A stretch of DNA of 64,000 nucleotides from Megachile rotundata (GCF_050947335.1 NC_134991.1:1612001-1676000); one strand, 5' to 3'. Numbered from the stretch's first letter, positions 36,701 through 50,640 are shown. The notes: a model not told the origin generated them from the letters alone. Program-made: numbers and translations.

Positions 36701-39700
36701 AATTTCAAAGGCCGAAATCCCAAAGGCCGAAATTCCAAAGGCCGAAATCCCAAAGGTCGAAATCACAAAGGCCGAAATCCCAAAGACCGACTTCCCAAAG
36801 GTCGAAATCCAACAGGCCAAAATCCCAAAGGCCTAAATCCCAAATGTCGAAATCCCATTAGATGAATTCCCAAAAGGCCGTAATCCCAATAGTCGCAATC
36901 CCAAAGGCCGAAATCCCAAGGGCCGATATCCTAATTTCGGAAATTCCAAAGGCCGAAATCCCAAACGCCGAAATCCCAAATGTCGAAATCACAAGGCCGA
37001 AATACCAAAGGATGAACTCCCAAAAGGTCGAAATCCCAAAGGTCGAAATCCCAAAGGCCGAAATCCCAAAGGCCGAAATCCCGAAGGTCCAAATCCCAAA
37101 GGACGAAATTCCAAAGGCCGAAATCCCAAATGCCGATATCCAAAAGGCGGAATTTCCAAAGGCCGAAATCCCAAAGGATGAATTCCCAAAAGGCCGAAAT
37201 CCCAAAGGCCGAAATCCAAAAGGCCTAAATCCCAAGGGCCGAAATCCGAAAGGTAAAAATCCCAAAGGGCGAAATCCCAAATGTCGAAATCCCAAGGCCG
37301 AAATCCCAAAGGCCGAAATCCAAAGGGCCGAAATCCCAAAGGCTGAAATTCCAAAGACCGACATCCCAAATGCCGAAATCCCAAAGACTGAAACTTCAAA
37401 GACCGACTTCCCAAAGGTCGAACTCCCAGAGGCCGATATCCCAAAGGTCGAAATCCCAAAGGCCGAAATCCAAAGGGCCGAAATCCCAAACTTCGAAATC
37501 CCAAAGGCCGAAATCCAAAGGGCCGAAATCCCAAAGGCTGAAATCCCAAAGGCCGAAATCCAAAGGGCCGAAATCCCAAAGGTTGAAATTCCAAAGATCG
37601 ACATACCAAAGGCCAAAATCCCAAATGTCGAAATCCCAAGAACCAAATCCCGAACGATGAATTCCCAAATGGCCGAAATCGCAAAGGTCGAAATTCCAAA
37701 GGCCGACATCCCAAAGGCCGAAATCTCAAAGTCCGAAATCCCAAAGGCTGAAATCCCAAAGACCGAAATCAACATAGCCGAAATCCCAAAGGCTGAAATC
37801 CCAAAGACCGACATCCCAAAGGCCGAAATCCCAAAGGCCGAAATCCCAATGGCCGAAATCCCAAGAGCCGAAATCCCAAAGGCCGAAATCCCAAAGGTCC
37901 AAATCCCAACGGTCGAAATCCCAAAGGCCGATATCCCAAGGGCCCATATCCCAAGGGCCCATATCCCAAGGGCCGCAATCGCAAAGGCCGAAATCACAAG
38001 GCCGAAATCCCAAAGGCCGAAATCCCAAACGCCGATATCTCAAAGGCCGAAATCCCAAAGGCCGAAATCGCAAAGGCCGAAATCCAAAGGGCCGAAATCC
38101 CAAACGCTGAAATTCCAAAGACCGATATCCCAAAGGCCGAAATCACAAGGGCGAAATCCCAAAGGGCGAAATCCCAAAGGCCGAAATCCCAAAGACTGAA
38201 ATTCGAAAGACCGAAATCCCAAAGGCCGAAATTTCAAAGGCCGAAATCCCAAAGGCCGAAATTCCAAAGGCCGAAATCCCAAAGGTCGAAATCACAAAGG
38301 CCGAAATCCCAAAGACCGACTTCCCAAAGGTCGAAATCCAACAGGCCAAAATCCCAAAGGCCTAAATCCCAAATGTCGAAATCCCATTAGATGAATTCCC
38401 AAAAGGCCGTAATCCCAATAGTCGCAATCCCAAAGGCCGAAATCCCAAGGGCCGATATCCTAATTTCGGAAATTCCAAAGGCCGAAATCCCAAACGCCGA
38501 AATCCCAAAGGCCGAAATCCCAAAGGCCGAAATCCCAAAGGTCCAAATCCCAAAGGACGAAATTCCAAAGGCCGAAATCCCAAATGCCGATATCCCAAAG
38601 GCGGAATTTCCAAAGGCCGAAATCCCAAATGTCGAAATCCCAAGGCCGAAATCCCAAAGGCCGAAATCCCAAAGGCCGACATCCCAAAGGCCAACATCCC
38701 AAAGGCCGAAATCCCAAAGGTCGAAATCCCAAAGGCCGAAATCCCAAGGGCTGAAATTCCAAAGACCGACTACCCAAATGCCGAAATCCCAGAGGCCGAA
38801 ATCCCAAAGGCCGAAATCCCAAGGGCCGAAATCCCAAAGGTCCAAATCCCAAATTCCGATATCCAAAGAGCCGAAATCCCAAAGGCCGAGATCCCAAAGG
38901 TCGAAATCCCAATGGCCGAAATCTCATAGGCCGAAATCCCAAAGGCTGAAATCGCAAAGGCCGGAATCCAAATGGCCGAAATCCCGAAGGCTGAAATTCC
39001 AAAGACCGACTACCCAAAGGCCGAAATGCCAGAGGCCGAAATCCCAAAGGCCGAAATCCCAAGGGCCGATGTCCCAAAGCTCCAAATTCCAAAGGCCGAA
39101 ATCCCAAAGGCCGAAATCCCATTGGATGAATTCCCAAAAGGCCGTAATCCCAATGGTCGCAATCCCAAAGGCCGAAATCCCAAGGGCCGATGTCCTAATT
39201 TCGGAAATTCCAAAGGCCGAAATCCCAAACGCCGAAATCCCAAATGTCGAAATCACAAGGCCGAAATACCAAAGGATGAATTCCCAAAAGGCCGAAATCC
39301 CAAAGGCCGAAATCCAAAAGGCCTAAATCCCAAGGGCCGAAATCCGAAAGGTAAAAATCCCAAAGGGCGAAATCCCAAATGTCGAAATCCCAAGGCCGAA
39401 ATCCCAAAGGCCGAAATCCAAAGGGCCGAAATCCCAAAGGCTGAAATTCCAAAGACCGACATCCCAAATGCCGAAATCCCAAAGACTGAAACTCCAAAGA
39501 CCGACTTCCCAAAGGTCGAACTCCCAGAGGCCGATATCCCAAAGGTCGAAATCCCAAAGGCCGAAATCCAAAGGGCCGAAATCCCAAAGGCCGAAATCCA
39601 AAGGGCCGAAATCCCAAAGGCTGAAATCCCAAAGGCCGAAATCCAAAGGGCCGAAATCCCAAAGGTTGAAATTCCAAAGATCGACATACCAAAGGCCAAA

Positions 39701-41652
39701 ATCCCAAATGTCGAAATCCCAAGAACCAAATCCCGAACGATGAATTCCCAAAAGGCCGAAATCGCAAAGGTCGAAATTCCAAAGGCCGACATCCCAAAGG
39801 CCGAAATCCCAAAGGCCGAAATCACAAGGCCGAAATCCCAAAGGCCAAAAATCCCAAACGCTGAAATCCCAAAGGCCGAAATCCCAAATGTCGAAATCCC
39901 AAGGCCGAAATCCCAAAGGCCGAAATCCCAAAGGCCGACATCCCAAAGGCCAACATCCCAAAGGCCGAAATCCCAAAGGTCGAAATCCCAAAGGCCGAAA
40001 TCCCAAGGGCTGAAATTCCAAAGACCGACTACCCAAATGCCGAAATCCCAGAGGCCGAAATCCCAAAGGCCGAAATCCCAAGGGCCGAAATCCCAAAGGT
40101 CCAAATCCCAAATTCCGATATCCAAAGAGCCGAAATCCCAAAGGCCGAGATCCCAAAGGTCGAAATCCCAATGGCCGAAATCTCATAGGCCGAAATCCCA
40201 AAGGCTGAAATCGCAAAGGCCGGAATCCAAATGGCCGAAATCCCGAAGGCTGAAATTCCAAAGACCGACTACCCAAAGGCCGAAATGCCAGAGGCCGAAA
40301 TCCCAAAGGCCGAAATCCCAAGGGCCGATGTCCCAAAGCTCCAAATTCCAAAGGCCGAAATCCCAAAGGCCGAAATCCCAAATGTCGAAATCCCATTGGA
40401 TGAATTCCCAAAAGGCCGTAATCCCAATGGTCGCAATCCCAAAGGCCGAAATCCCAAGGGCCGATGTCCTAATTTCGGAAATTCCAAAGGCCGAAATCCC
40501 AAACGCCGAAATCCCAAATGTCGAAATCACAAGGCCGAAATACCAAAGGATGAATTCCCAAAAGGCCGAAATCCCAAAGGCTGAAATCCCAAAGGCCGAA
40601 ATCCAAAGGGCCGAAATCCCAAAGGTTGAAATTCCAAAGATCGACATACCAAAGGCCAAAATCCCAAATGTCGAAATCCCAAGAACCAAATCCCGAACGA
40701 TGAATTCCCAAATGGCCGAAATCGCAAAGGTCGAAATTCCAAAGGCCGACATCCCAAAGGCCGAAATCTCAAAGTCCGAAATCCCAAAGGCTGAAATCCC
40801 AAAGACCGAAATCAACATAGCCGAAATCCCAAAGGCTGAAATCCCAAAGACCGACATCCCAAAGGCCGAAATCCCAAAGGCCGAAATCCCAATGGCCGAA
40901 ATCCCAAGAGCCGAAATCCCAAAGGCCGAAATCCCAAAGGTCCAAATCCCAACGGTCGAAATCCCAAAGGCCGATATCCCAAGGGCCCATATCCCAAGGG
41001 CCCATATCCCAAGGGCCGCAATCGCAAAGGCCGAAATCACAAGGCCGAAATCCCAAAGGCCGAAATCCCAAACGCCGATATCTCAAAGGCCGAAATCCCA
41101 AAGGCCGAAATCGCAAAGGCCGAAATCCAAAGGGCCGAAATCCCAAACGCTGAAATTCCAAAGACCGATATCCCAAAGGCCGAAATCACAAGGGCGAAAT
41201 CCCAAAGGGCGAAATCCCAAAGGCCGAAATCCCAAAGACTGAAATTCGAAAGACCGAAATCCCAAAGGCCGAAATTTCAAAGGCCGAAATCCCAAAGGCC
41301 GAAATTCCAAAGGCCGAAATCCCAAAGGTCGAAATCACAAAGGCCGAAATCCCAAAGACCGACTTCCCAAAGGTCGAAATCCAACAGGCCAAAATCCCAA
41401 AGGCCTAAATCCCAAATGTCGAAATCCCATTAGATGAATTCCCAAAAGGCCGTAATCCCAATAGTCGCAATCCCAAAGGCCGAAATCCCAAGGGCCGATA
41501 TCCTAATTTCGGAAATTCCAAAGGCCGAAATCCCAAACGCCGAAATCCCAAAGGCCGAAATCCCAAAGGCCGAAATCCCAAAGGTCCAAATCCCAAAGGA
41601 CGAAATTCCAAAGGCCGAAATCCCAAATGCCGATATACCAAAGGCGGAATTT
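33767..41652 (+). repeat. 7,886-bp higher-order repeat, copy 2
   Basis: Full second copy of 25,881-33,766 at constant offset. It carries its own isolated changes, such as aacgctgaaat at about 39,858 where copy 1 has aacgccgaaat at about 31,972. A third, rearranged copy begins at 41,653: it gains 75 bp (five monomers) near 42.65 kb and has only one 1,529-bp subunit. The distance between the unaltered copies implies very recent amplification or an assembly duplication. Confidence 0.93.
35307..38364 (+). repeat. 1,529-bp subunits, two tandem copies in HOR copy 2
   Basis: 35,307-36,835 and 36,836-38,364 correspond at 7,886 bp to 27,421-28,949 and 28,950-30,478. A truncated third copy follows from 38,365. 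The doublet was thus already present when the 7,886-bp unit was duplicated. Confidence 0.9.
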
Positions 41653-43267
41653 CCAAAGGCCGAAATCCCAAATGTCGAAATCCCAAGGCCGAAATCCCAA
41701 AGGCCGAAATCCCAAAGGCCGACATCCCAAAGGCCAACATCCCAAAGGCCGAAATCCCAAAGGTCGAAATCCCAAAGGCCGAAATCCCAAGGGCTGAAAT
41801 TCCAAAGACCGACTACCCAAATGCCGAAATCCCAGAGGCCGAAATCCCAAAGGCCGAAATCCCAAGGGCCGAAATCCCAAAGGTCCAAATCCCAAATTCC
41901 GATATCCAAAGAGCCGAAATCCCAAAGGCCGAGATCCCAAAGGTCGAAATCCCAATGGCCGAAATCTCATAGGCCGAAATCCCAAAGGCTGAAATCGCAA
42001 AGGCCGGAATCCAAATGGCCGAAATCCCGAAGGCTGAAATTCCAAAGACCGACTACCCAAAGGCCGAAATGCCAGAGGCCGAAATCCCAAAGGCCGAAAT
42101 CCCAAGGGCCGATGTCCCAAAGCTCCAAATTCCAAAGGCCGAAATCCCAAAGGCCGAAATCCCAAATGTCGAAATCCCATTGGATGAATTCCCAAAAGGC
42201 CGTAATCCCAATGGTCGCAATCCCAAAGGCCGAAATCCCAAGGGCCGATGTCCTAATTTCGGAAATTCCAAAGGCCGAAATCCCAAACGCCGAAATCCCA
42301 AATGTCGAAATCACAAGGCCGAAATACCAAAGGATGAATTCCCAAAAGGCCGAAATCCCAAAGGCCGAAATCCAAAAGGCCTAAATCCCAAGGGCCGAAA
42401 TCCGAAAGGTAAAAATCCCAAAGGGCGAAATCCCAAATGTCGAAATCCCAAGGCCGAAATCCCAAAGGCCGAAATCCAAAGGGCCGAAATCCCAAAGGCT
42501 GAAATTCCAAAGACCGACATCCCAAATGCCGAAATCCCAAAGACTGAAACTCCAAAGACCGACTTCCCAAAGGTCGAACTCCCAGAGGCCGATATCCCAA
42601 AGGTCGAAATCCCAAAGGCCGAAATCCAAAGGGCCGAAATCCCAAAGGCCGAAATCCAAAGGGCCGAAATCCCAAAGGCTGAAATCCCAAAGGCCGAAAT
42701 CCAAAGGGCCGAAATCCCAAAGGTTGAAATTCCAAAGATCGACATACCAAAGGCCAAAATCCCAAATGTCGAAATCCCAAGAACCAAATCCCGAACGATG
42801 AATTCCCAAAAGGCCGAAATCGCAAAGGTCGAAATTCCAAAGGCCGACATCCCAAAGGCCGAAATCCCAAAGGCCGAAATCACAAGGCCGAAATCCCAAA
42901 GGCCAAAAATCCCAAACGCCGAAATCCCAAAGGCCGAAATCCCAAAGGCCCAAATCCCAAGTACCGAAATCCCAAAGGTCGAAATCCCAAAGGCCGAAAT
43001 CTCAAAGGCCGAAATCCCAAAGGCCGAAATCGCAAAGGCCGAAATCCCAAAGGGCGAAATCCCAAAGGCCGAAATCCCAAAGACTGAAATTCGAAAGACC
43101 GAAATCCCAAAGGCCGAAATCTCAAAGGCCGAAATCCCAAAGGCCGAAATTCCAAAGGCCGAAATCCCAAAGGTCGAAATCACAAAGGCCGAAATCCCAA
43201 AGACCGACTTCCCAAAGGTCGAAATCCCAAAGGCCGAAATCCCAAAGGCCGAAATCCCAAAGGCGGA

Positions 43268-44796
43268 AATCCCAAATGTCGAAATCCCATTGGATGAATT
43301 CCCAAAAGGCCGTAATCCCAATAGTCGCAATCCCAAAGGCCGAAATCCCAAGGGCCGATATCCTAATTTCGGAAATTCCAAAGGCCGAAATCCCAAACGC
43401 CGAAATCCCAAATGTCGAAATCACAAGGCCGAAATACCAAAGGATGAACTCCCAAAAGGTCGAAATCCCAAAGGTCGAAATCCCAAAGGCCGAAATCCCA
43501 AAGGCCGAAATCCCGAAGGTCCAAATCCCAAAGGACGAAATTCCAAAGGCCGAAATCCCAAATGCCGATATCCAAAAGGCGGAATTTCCAAAGGCCGAAA
43601 TCCCAAAGGATGAATTCCCAAAAGGCCGAAATCCCAAAGGCCGAAATCCAAAAGGCCTAAATCCCAAGGGCCGAAATCCGAAAGGTAAAAATCCCAAAGG
43701 GCGAAATCCCAAATGTCGAAATCCCAAGGCCGAAATCCCAAAGGCCGAAATCCAAAGGGCCGAAATCCCAAAGGCTGAAATTCCAAAGACCGACATCCCA
43801 AATGCCGAAATCCCAAAGACTGAAACTTCAAAGACCGACTTCCCAAAGGTCGAACTCCCAGAGGCCGATATCCCAAAGGTCGAAATCCCAAAGGCCGAAA
43901 TCCAAAGGGCCGAAATCCCAAACTTCGAAATCCCAAAGGCCGAAATCCAAAGGGCCGAAATCCCAAAGGCTGAAATCCCAAAGGCCGAAATCCAAAGGGC
44001 CGAAATCCCAAAGGTTGAAATTCCAAAGATCGACATACCAAAGGCCAAAATCCCAAATGTCGAAATCCCAAGAACCAAATCCCGAACGATGAATTCCCAA
44101 ATGGCCGGAATCGCAAAGGTCGAAATTCCAAAGGCCGACATCCCAAAGGCCGAAATCTCAAAGTCCGAAATCCCAAAGGCTGAAATCCCAAAGACCGAAA
44201 TCAACATAGCCGAAATCCCAAAGGCTGAAATCCCAAAGACCGACATCCCAAAGGCCGAAATCCCAAAGGCCGAAATCCCAATGGCCGAAATCCCAAGAGC
44301 CGAAATCCCAAAGGCCGAAATCCCAAAGGTCCAAATCCCAACGGTCGAAATCCCAAAGGCCGATATCCCAAGGGCCCATATCCCAAGGGCCCATATCCCA
44401 AGGGCCGCAATCGCAAAGGCCGAAATCACAAGGCCGAAATCCCAAAGGCCGAAATCCCAAACGCCGATATCTCAAAGGCCGAAATCCCAAAGGCCGAAAT
44501 CGCAAAGGCCGAAATCCAAAGGGCCGAAATCCCAAACGCTGAAATTCCAAAGACCGATATCCCAAAGGCCGAAATCACAAGGGCGAAATCCCAAAGGGCG
44601 AAATCCCAAAGGCCGAAATCCCAAAGACTGAAATTCGAAAGACCGAAATCCCAAAGGCCGAAATTTCAAAGGCCGAAATCCCAAAGGCCGAAATTCCAAA
44701 GGCCGAAATCCCAAAGGTCGAAATCACAAAGGCCGAAATCCCAAAGACCGACTTCCCAAAGGTCGAAATCCAACAGGCCAAAATCCCAAAGGCCTA
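43268..44796 (+). repeat. 1,529-bp subunit, single copy in the rearranged third HOR
   Basis: Here only one full unit lies between the upstream series and the truncated start at 44,797, unlike the two in each 7,886-bp copy. It carries the private atggccggaatcgcaaagg monomer (about 44,101), which recurs at about 54,192 and 57,596, so this version and not the two-copy one was the source of the 3,404-bp units. Confidence 0.88.
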
Positions 44797-47340
44797 AATC
44801 CCAAATGTCGAAATCCCATTAGATGAATTCCCAAAAGGCCGTAATCCCAATAGTCGCAATCCCAAAGGCCGAAATCCCAAGGGCCGATATCCTAATTTCG
44901 GAAATTCCAAAGGCCGAAATCCCAAACGCCGAAATCCCAAAGGCCGAAATCCCAAAGGCCGAAATCCCAAAGGTCCAAATCCCAAAGGACGAAATTCCAA
45001 AGGCCGAAATCCCAAATGCCGATATCCCAAAGGCGGAATTTCCAAAGGCCGAAATCCCAAATGTCGAAATCCCAAGGCCGAAATCCCAAAGGCCGAAATC
45101 CCAAAGGCCGACATCCCAAAGGCCAACATTCCAAAGGCCGAAATCCCAAAGGTCGAAATCCCAAAGGCCGAAATCCCAAGGGCTGAAATTCCAAAGACCG
45201 ACTACCCAAATGCCGAAATCCCAGAGGCCGAAATCCCAAAGGCCGAAATCCCAAGGGCCGAAATCCCAAAGGTCCAAATCCCAAATTCCGATATCCAAAG
45301 AGCCGAAATCCCAAAGGCCGAGATCCCAAAGGTCGAAATCCCAATGGCCGAAATCTCATAGGCCGAAATCCCAAAGGCTGAAATCGCAAAGGCCGGAATC
45401 CAAATGGCCGAAATCCCGAAGGCTGAAATTCCAAAGACCGACTACCCAAAGGCCGAAATGCCAGAGGCCGAAATCCCAAAGGCCGAAATCCCAAGGGCCG
45501 ATGTCCCAAAGCTCCAAATTCCAAAGGCCGAAATCCCAAAGGCCGAAATCCCAAATGTCGAAATCCCAAGGCCGAAATCCCAAAGGCCGAAATCCAAAGG
45601 GCCGAAATCCCAAAGGCTGAAATTCCAAAGACCGACATCCCAAATGCCGAAATCCCAAAGACTGAAACTCCAAAGACCGACTTCCCAAAGGTCGAACTCC
45701 CAGAGGCCGATATCCCAAAAGTCGAAATCCCAAAGGCCGAAATCCAAAGGGCCGAAATCCCAAAGGCCGAAATCCAAAGGGCCGAAATCCCAAAGGCTGA
45801 AATCCCAAAGGCCGAAATCCAAAGGGCCGAAATCCCAAAGGTTGAAATTCCAAAGATCGACATACCAAAGGCCAAAATCCCAAATGTCGAAATCCCAAGA
45901 ACCAAATCCCGAACGATGAATTCCCAAAAGGCCGAAATCGCAAAGGTCGAAATTCCAAAGGCCGACATCCCAAAGGCCGAAATCCCAAAGGCCGAAATCA
46001 CAAGGCCGAAATCCCAAAGGCCAAAAATCCCAAACGCCGAAATCCCAAAGGCCGAAATCCCAAAGGCCCAAATCCCAAGTACCGAAATCCCAAAGGTCGA
46101 AATCCCAAAGGCCGAAATCTCAAAGGCCGAAATCCCAAAGGCCGAAATCGCAAAGGCCGAAATCCCAAAGGGCGAAATCCCAAAGGCCGAAATCCCAAAG
46201 ACTGAAATTCGAAAGACCGAAATCCCAAAGGCCGAAATCTCAAAGACCGAAATCCCAAAGGCCGAAATTCCAAAGGCCGAAATCCCAAAGGTCGAAATCA
46301 CAAAGGCCGAAATCCCAAAGACCGACTTCCCAAAGGTCGAAATCCCAAAGGCCGAAATCCCAAAGGCCGAAATCCCAAAGGCCGAAATCCCAAATGTCGA
46401 AATCCCATTGGATGAATTCCCAAAAGGCCGTAATCCCAATAGTCGCAATCCCAAAGGCCGAAATCCCAAGGGCCGATATCCTAATTTCGGAAATTCCAAA
46501 GGCCGAAATCCCAAACGCCGAAATCCCAAATGTCGAAATCACAAGGCCGAAATACCAAAGGATGAACTCCCAAAAGGTCGAAATCCCAAAGGTCGAAATC
46601 CCAAAGGCCGAAATCCCAAAGGCCGAAATCCCAAAGGCCGAAATCCCAAAGGTCCAAATCCCAACGGTCGAAATCCCAAAGGCCGATATCCCAAGGGCCC
46701 ATATCCCAAGGGCCCATATCCCAAGGGCCGAAATCCCAAAGGCCGAAATCACAAGGCCGAAATCCCAAAGGCCGAAATCCCTAACGCCGAAATCCCAAAG
46801 GCCGAAATCCCAAAGGCCCAAATCCCAAGTACCGAAATCCCAAAGGTCGAAATCCCAAAGGCCGAAATCTCAAAGGCCGAAATCCCAAAGGCCGAAATCG
46901 CAAAGGCCGAAATCCAAAGGGCCGAAATCCCAAACGCTGAAATTCCAAAGACCGATATCCCAAAGGCCGAAATCACAAGGGCGAAATCCCAAAGGGCGAA
47001 ATCCCAAAGGCCGAAATTCCAAAGGCCGAAATCCCAAAGGTCGAAATCACAAAGGCCGAAATCCCAAAGACCGACTTCCCAAAGGTCGAAATCCCAAAGG
47101 CCGAAATCCCAAAGGCCGAAATCCCAAATGTCGAAATCCCAAAGGCCCAAATCCCAAGTACCTAAATCCCATTGGTCGAAATCACAAGGCCGAAATACCA
47201 AAGGATGAACTCCCAAAAGGCCGAAATCCCAAAGGCCGAAATCCCAAAGTTCCAAATCCCAAAGGACGAAATTCCAAAGGCCGAAATCCCAAATGCCGAT
47301 ATCCCAAAGGCGGAATTTCCAAACGCCGAAATCCCAAAGG

Positions 47341-48620
47341 ATGAATTCCCAAAGGTCCAAATCCCAACGGTCGAAATCCCGAAAGCCGATATCCCAAGGG
47401 CCCATATCCCACGTGCCGATGTCCCAAGGGCCGAAATTCCAAAGGTCGAAATCCCAAAGGCCGAAATCCCAGAGGTCCAAATCCCAAAGGACGGAATTCC
47501 AAAGGCCGAAATCCCAAAGGCCGAAATCCCAAAGGCTGAAATTCGAAGGACCGAAATCCCAAAGGCCGAAATCCCAAAGGGCCAAATCCCAAAGGCCGAA
47601 ATCCCAAAGGCCGAAATCCCAAAGGCTGAAATTCAAAAGACCGAAATCCCAAAGGCCGAAATCTCAAAGGCCGAAATCCCAAAGGCTGAAATCCCAAAGG
47701 CCGGAATCCAAAGGGCCTGAATCTCAAAGGCTGAAATTCCAAAGACCGACTACCCAAATGCCGAAATTCCAGAGGCCGAAATCCCAAAGACCGAAATCCC
47801 AAGTGCCGAAATCCCAAAGGCCGAAATCCCAAAGGCCGAAATCCCAAAGGTCGAAATCCCAAAGGCCGAAATCCCAAAGGCCGCAATCCCAAGGGCCGGA
47901 ATCCCAAGGGTCGAGATCCCAAAGGTCGAAATCCCAATGGCCGAAATCTCAAAGGCCGAAATCCCAAAGGCTGAAATCCCAAAGGCCGGAATCCAAAGGG
48001 CCTGAATCTCAAAGGCTGAAATTCCAAAGACCGACTACCCAAAGGCTGAAATGCCAGAGGCCGAAATCCCAAAGGCCGAAATCCCAAAATCCGAAATCCC
48101 AAAGGTCCAAACCCCAAAGGCTGAAATTCCAAAGACCAACTACCCAAAGGCCGAAATGCCAGAGGCCGAAATCCCAAAGGCTGAAATCCCAAAGGCCGAA
48201 ATCCAAAGGGCCGAAATCCCAAAGGTTGAAATTCCAAAGATCGACATACCAAAGGCCGAAAGCCCAAATGTCGAAATCCCAAGAACGAAATCCCGAACGA
48301 TGAAATCCCAAAAGGCCGAAATCCCAAGGGCCGAAATCCCAAGAGCCGAAATCCAAAAGGCCGAAATCCCAAAGGTCCAAATCCCAACGTTCGAAATTCC
48401 GAAGGCCGATATCCCAAGGGCCCATATCCCAAGGGCCGAAACTCCAAAGGTCGAAATCCCAAAGGCCGAAATCCCAAACGTCCAAATCCCAATGGACGAA
48501 ATTCCAAAGGCCGAAATCCCAAAGGCCGAAATCCCAAAGGCTGAAATTCGAAGGACCGAAATCCCAAAGGCCGAAATCTCAAAGGCCGAAATCCCATAGG
48601 CCGAAATTCCAAAGGCCGAA
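47341..48620 (+). repeat. Diverged, left-end-type block inside the homogenised region (copy 1)
   Basis: This 1.3-kb stretch does not follow the 7,886-bp series. It shares rare variants with the left quarter: ccaacgttcgaaatt, then ccgaaggcc (compare about 4,110 and 8,100), and the gaacgatgaaatccc form of the cassette. It also has private monomers such as cccacgtgccgatgtccc (about 47,408) and two ggcctgaatctcaaagg units (TGA in one frame, about 47,714 and 48,000). Confidence 0.8.
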
Positions 48621-50640
48621 ATTCCAAAGGCCGAAATCCCAAAGGTCGAAATCACAAAGGCCGAAATCCCAAAGACCGACTTCCCAAAGGTCGAAATCCC
48701 AAAGGCCGAAATCCCAAAGGCCGAAATCCCAAAGGCCGAAATCCCAAAGGTCGAAATCCCAGAGGCCGAAATCCCAAAGGCCGTAATCCCAAGGGCCGAA
48801 ATCCCAAGGTTCGAGATCCCAAAGGTCAGAATCCCAATGGCCGAAATCTCAGTGGCCGAAATCCCAAAGGCTGAAATCCCAAAGGCCGGAATCCAAAGTG
48901 CCGAAATCCCAAAGGCTGAAATTCCAAAGACCGACTACCCAAAGCCCGAAATGCCAGAGGCCGAAATCCCAAAGGCCGAAATCCCAAGGGCCGATGTCCC
49001 AAAGCTCCAAATTCCAAAGGCCGAAATCCCAAATGTCGAAATCCCATTGGATGAATTCCCAAAAGGGCGTAATCCCAATGGTCGCAATCCCAAAGGCCGA
49101 AATCCCAAGGGCCGATATCCTAATTTCGGAAATTCCAAAGGCCGAAATCCCAAACGCCGAAATCCCAAATGTCTCAATCACAAGGCCGAAATACCAAAGG
49201 ATGAACTCCCAAAAGGTCGAAATCCCAAAGGTCGAAATCCCAAAGGCCGAAATCCCAAAGGTCCAAATCCCAAAGGACGAAATTCCAAAGGCCGAAATCC
49301 CAAATGCCGATATCCCAAAGGCGGAATTTCCAAAGGCCGAAATACCAAAGGATGAATTCCCAAAAGGCCGAAATCCCAAAGGCCGAAATACAAAAGGCCT
49401 AAATCCCAAGGGCCGAAATCCGAAAGGTAAAAATCCCAAAGGGCGAAATCCCAAATGTCGAAATCCCAAGGCCGAAATCCCAAAGGCCGAAATCCAAAGG
49501 GCCGAAATCCCAAAGGCTGAAATTCCAAAGACCGACATCCCAAATGCCGAAATCCCAAAGACTGAAACTCCAAAGACCGACTTCCCAAAGGTCGAACTCC
49601 CAGAGGCCGATATCCCAAAGGTCGAAATCCCAAAGGCCGAAATCCAAAGGGCCGAAATCCCAAAGGCCGAAATCCAAAGGGCCGAAATCCCAAAGGCTGA
49701 AATCCCAAAGGCCGAAATCCAAAGGGCCGAAATCCCAAAGGTTGAAATTCCAAAGATCGACATACCAAAGGCCAAAATCCCAAATGTCGAAATCCCAAGA
49801 ACCAAATCCCGAACGATGAATTCCCAAAAGGCCGAAATCGCAAAGGTCGAAATTCCAAAGGCCGACATCCCAAAGGCCGAAATCCCAAAGGCCGAAATCA
49901 CAAGGCCGAAATCCCAAAGGCCAAAAATCCCAAACGCCGAAATCCCAAAGGCCGAAATCCCAAATGTCGAAATCCCAAGGCCGAAATCCCAAAGGCCGAA
50001 ATCCCAAAGGCCGACATCCCAAAGGCCAACATCCCAAAGGCCGAAATCCCAAAGGTCGAAATCCCAAAGGCCGAAATCCCAAGGGCTGAAATTCCAAAGA
50101 CCGACTACCCAAATGCCGAAATCCCAGAGGCCGAAATCCCAAAGGCCGAAATCCCAAGGGCCGAAATCCCAAAGGTCCAAATCCCAAATTCCGATATCCA
50201 AAGAGCCGAAATCCCAAAGGCCGAGATCCCAAAGGTCGAAATCCCAATGGCCGAAATCTCATAGGCCGAAATCCCAAAGGCTGAAATCGCAAAGGCCGGA
50301 ATCCAAATGGCCGAAATCCCGAAGGCTGAAATTCCAAAGACCGACTACCCAAAGGCCGAAATGCCAGAGGCCGAAATCCCAAAGGCCGAAATCCCAAGGG
50401 CCGATGTCCCAAAGCTCCAAATTCCAAAGGCCGAAATCCCAAAGGCCGAAATCCCAAATGTCGAAATCCCATTGGATGAATTCCCAAAAGGCCGTAATCC
50501 CAATGGTCGCAATCCCAAAGGCCGAAATCCCAAGGGCCGATGTCCTAATTTCGGAAATTCCAAAGGCCGAAATCCCAAACGCCGAAATCCCAAATGTCGA
50601 AATCACAAGGCCGAAATACCAAAGGATGAATTCCCAAAAG

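Larger units (their letters stand above)
39262..49337 (+). repeat. 10,076-bp tandem segment, copy 1
   Basis: Everything from about 39,262 is matched from 49,338 onward at 10,076 bp, for example 41,434 versus 51,510 and 42,015 versus 52,091; the offset becomes 10,091 bp after one extra monomer near 53.6 kb. Relative to the second copy this one lacks 271 bp near 45.56 kb, where the caaatgtcgaaatccc monomer is joined to a downstream aaggccgaaatcc series. It overlaps the end of HOR copy 2, because the exchange crossed its boundary. Confidence 0.88.

Noticed and set aside
44892..46529. Reverse-strand FGISA/WDFGL repeats as a pentapeptide-repeat protein
   Set aside because: The five-residue period comes from the 15-bp monomer. 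The sequence lacks the A(D/N)LXX pattern of the pentapeptide-repeat family and mixes three different frames.
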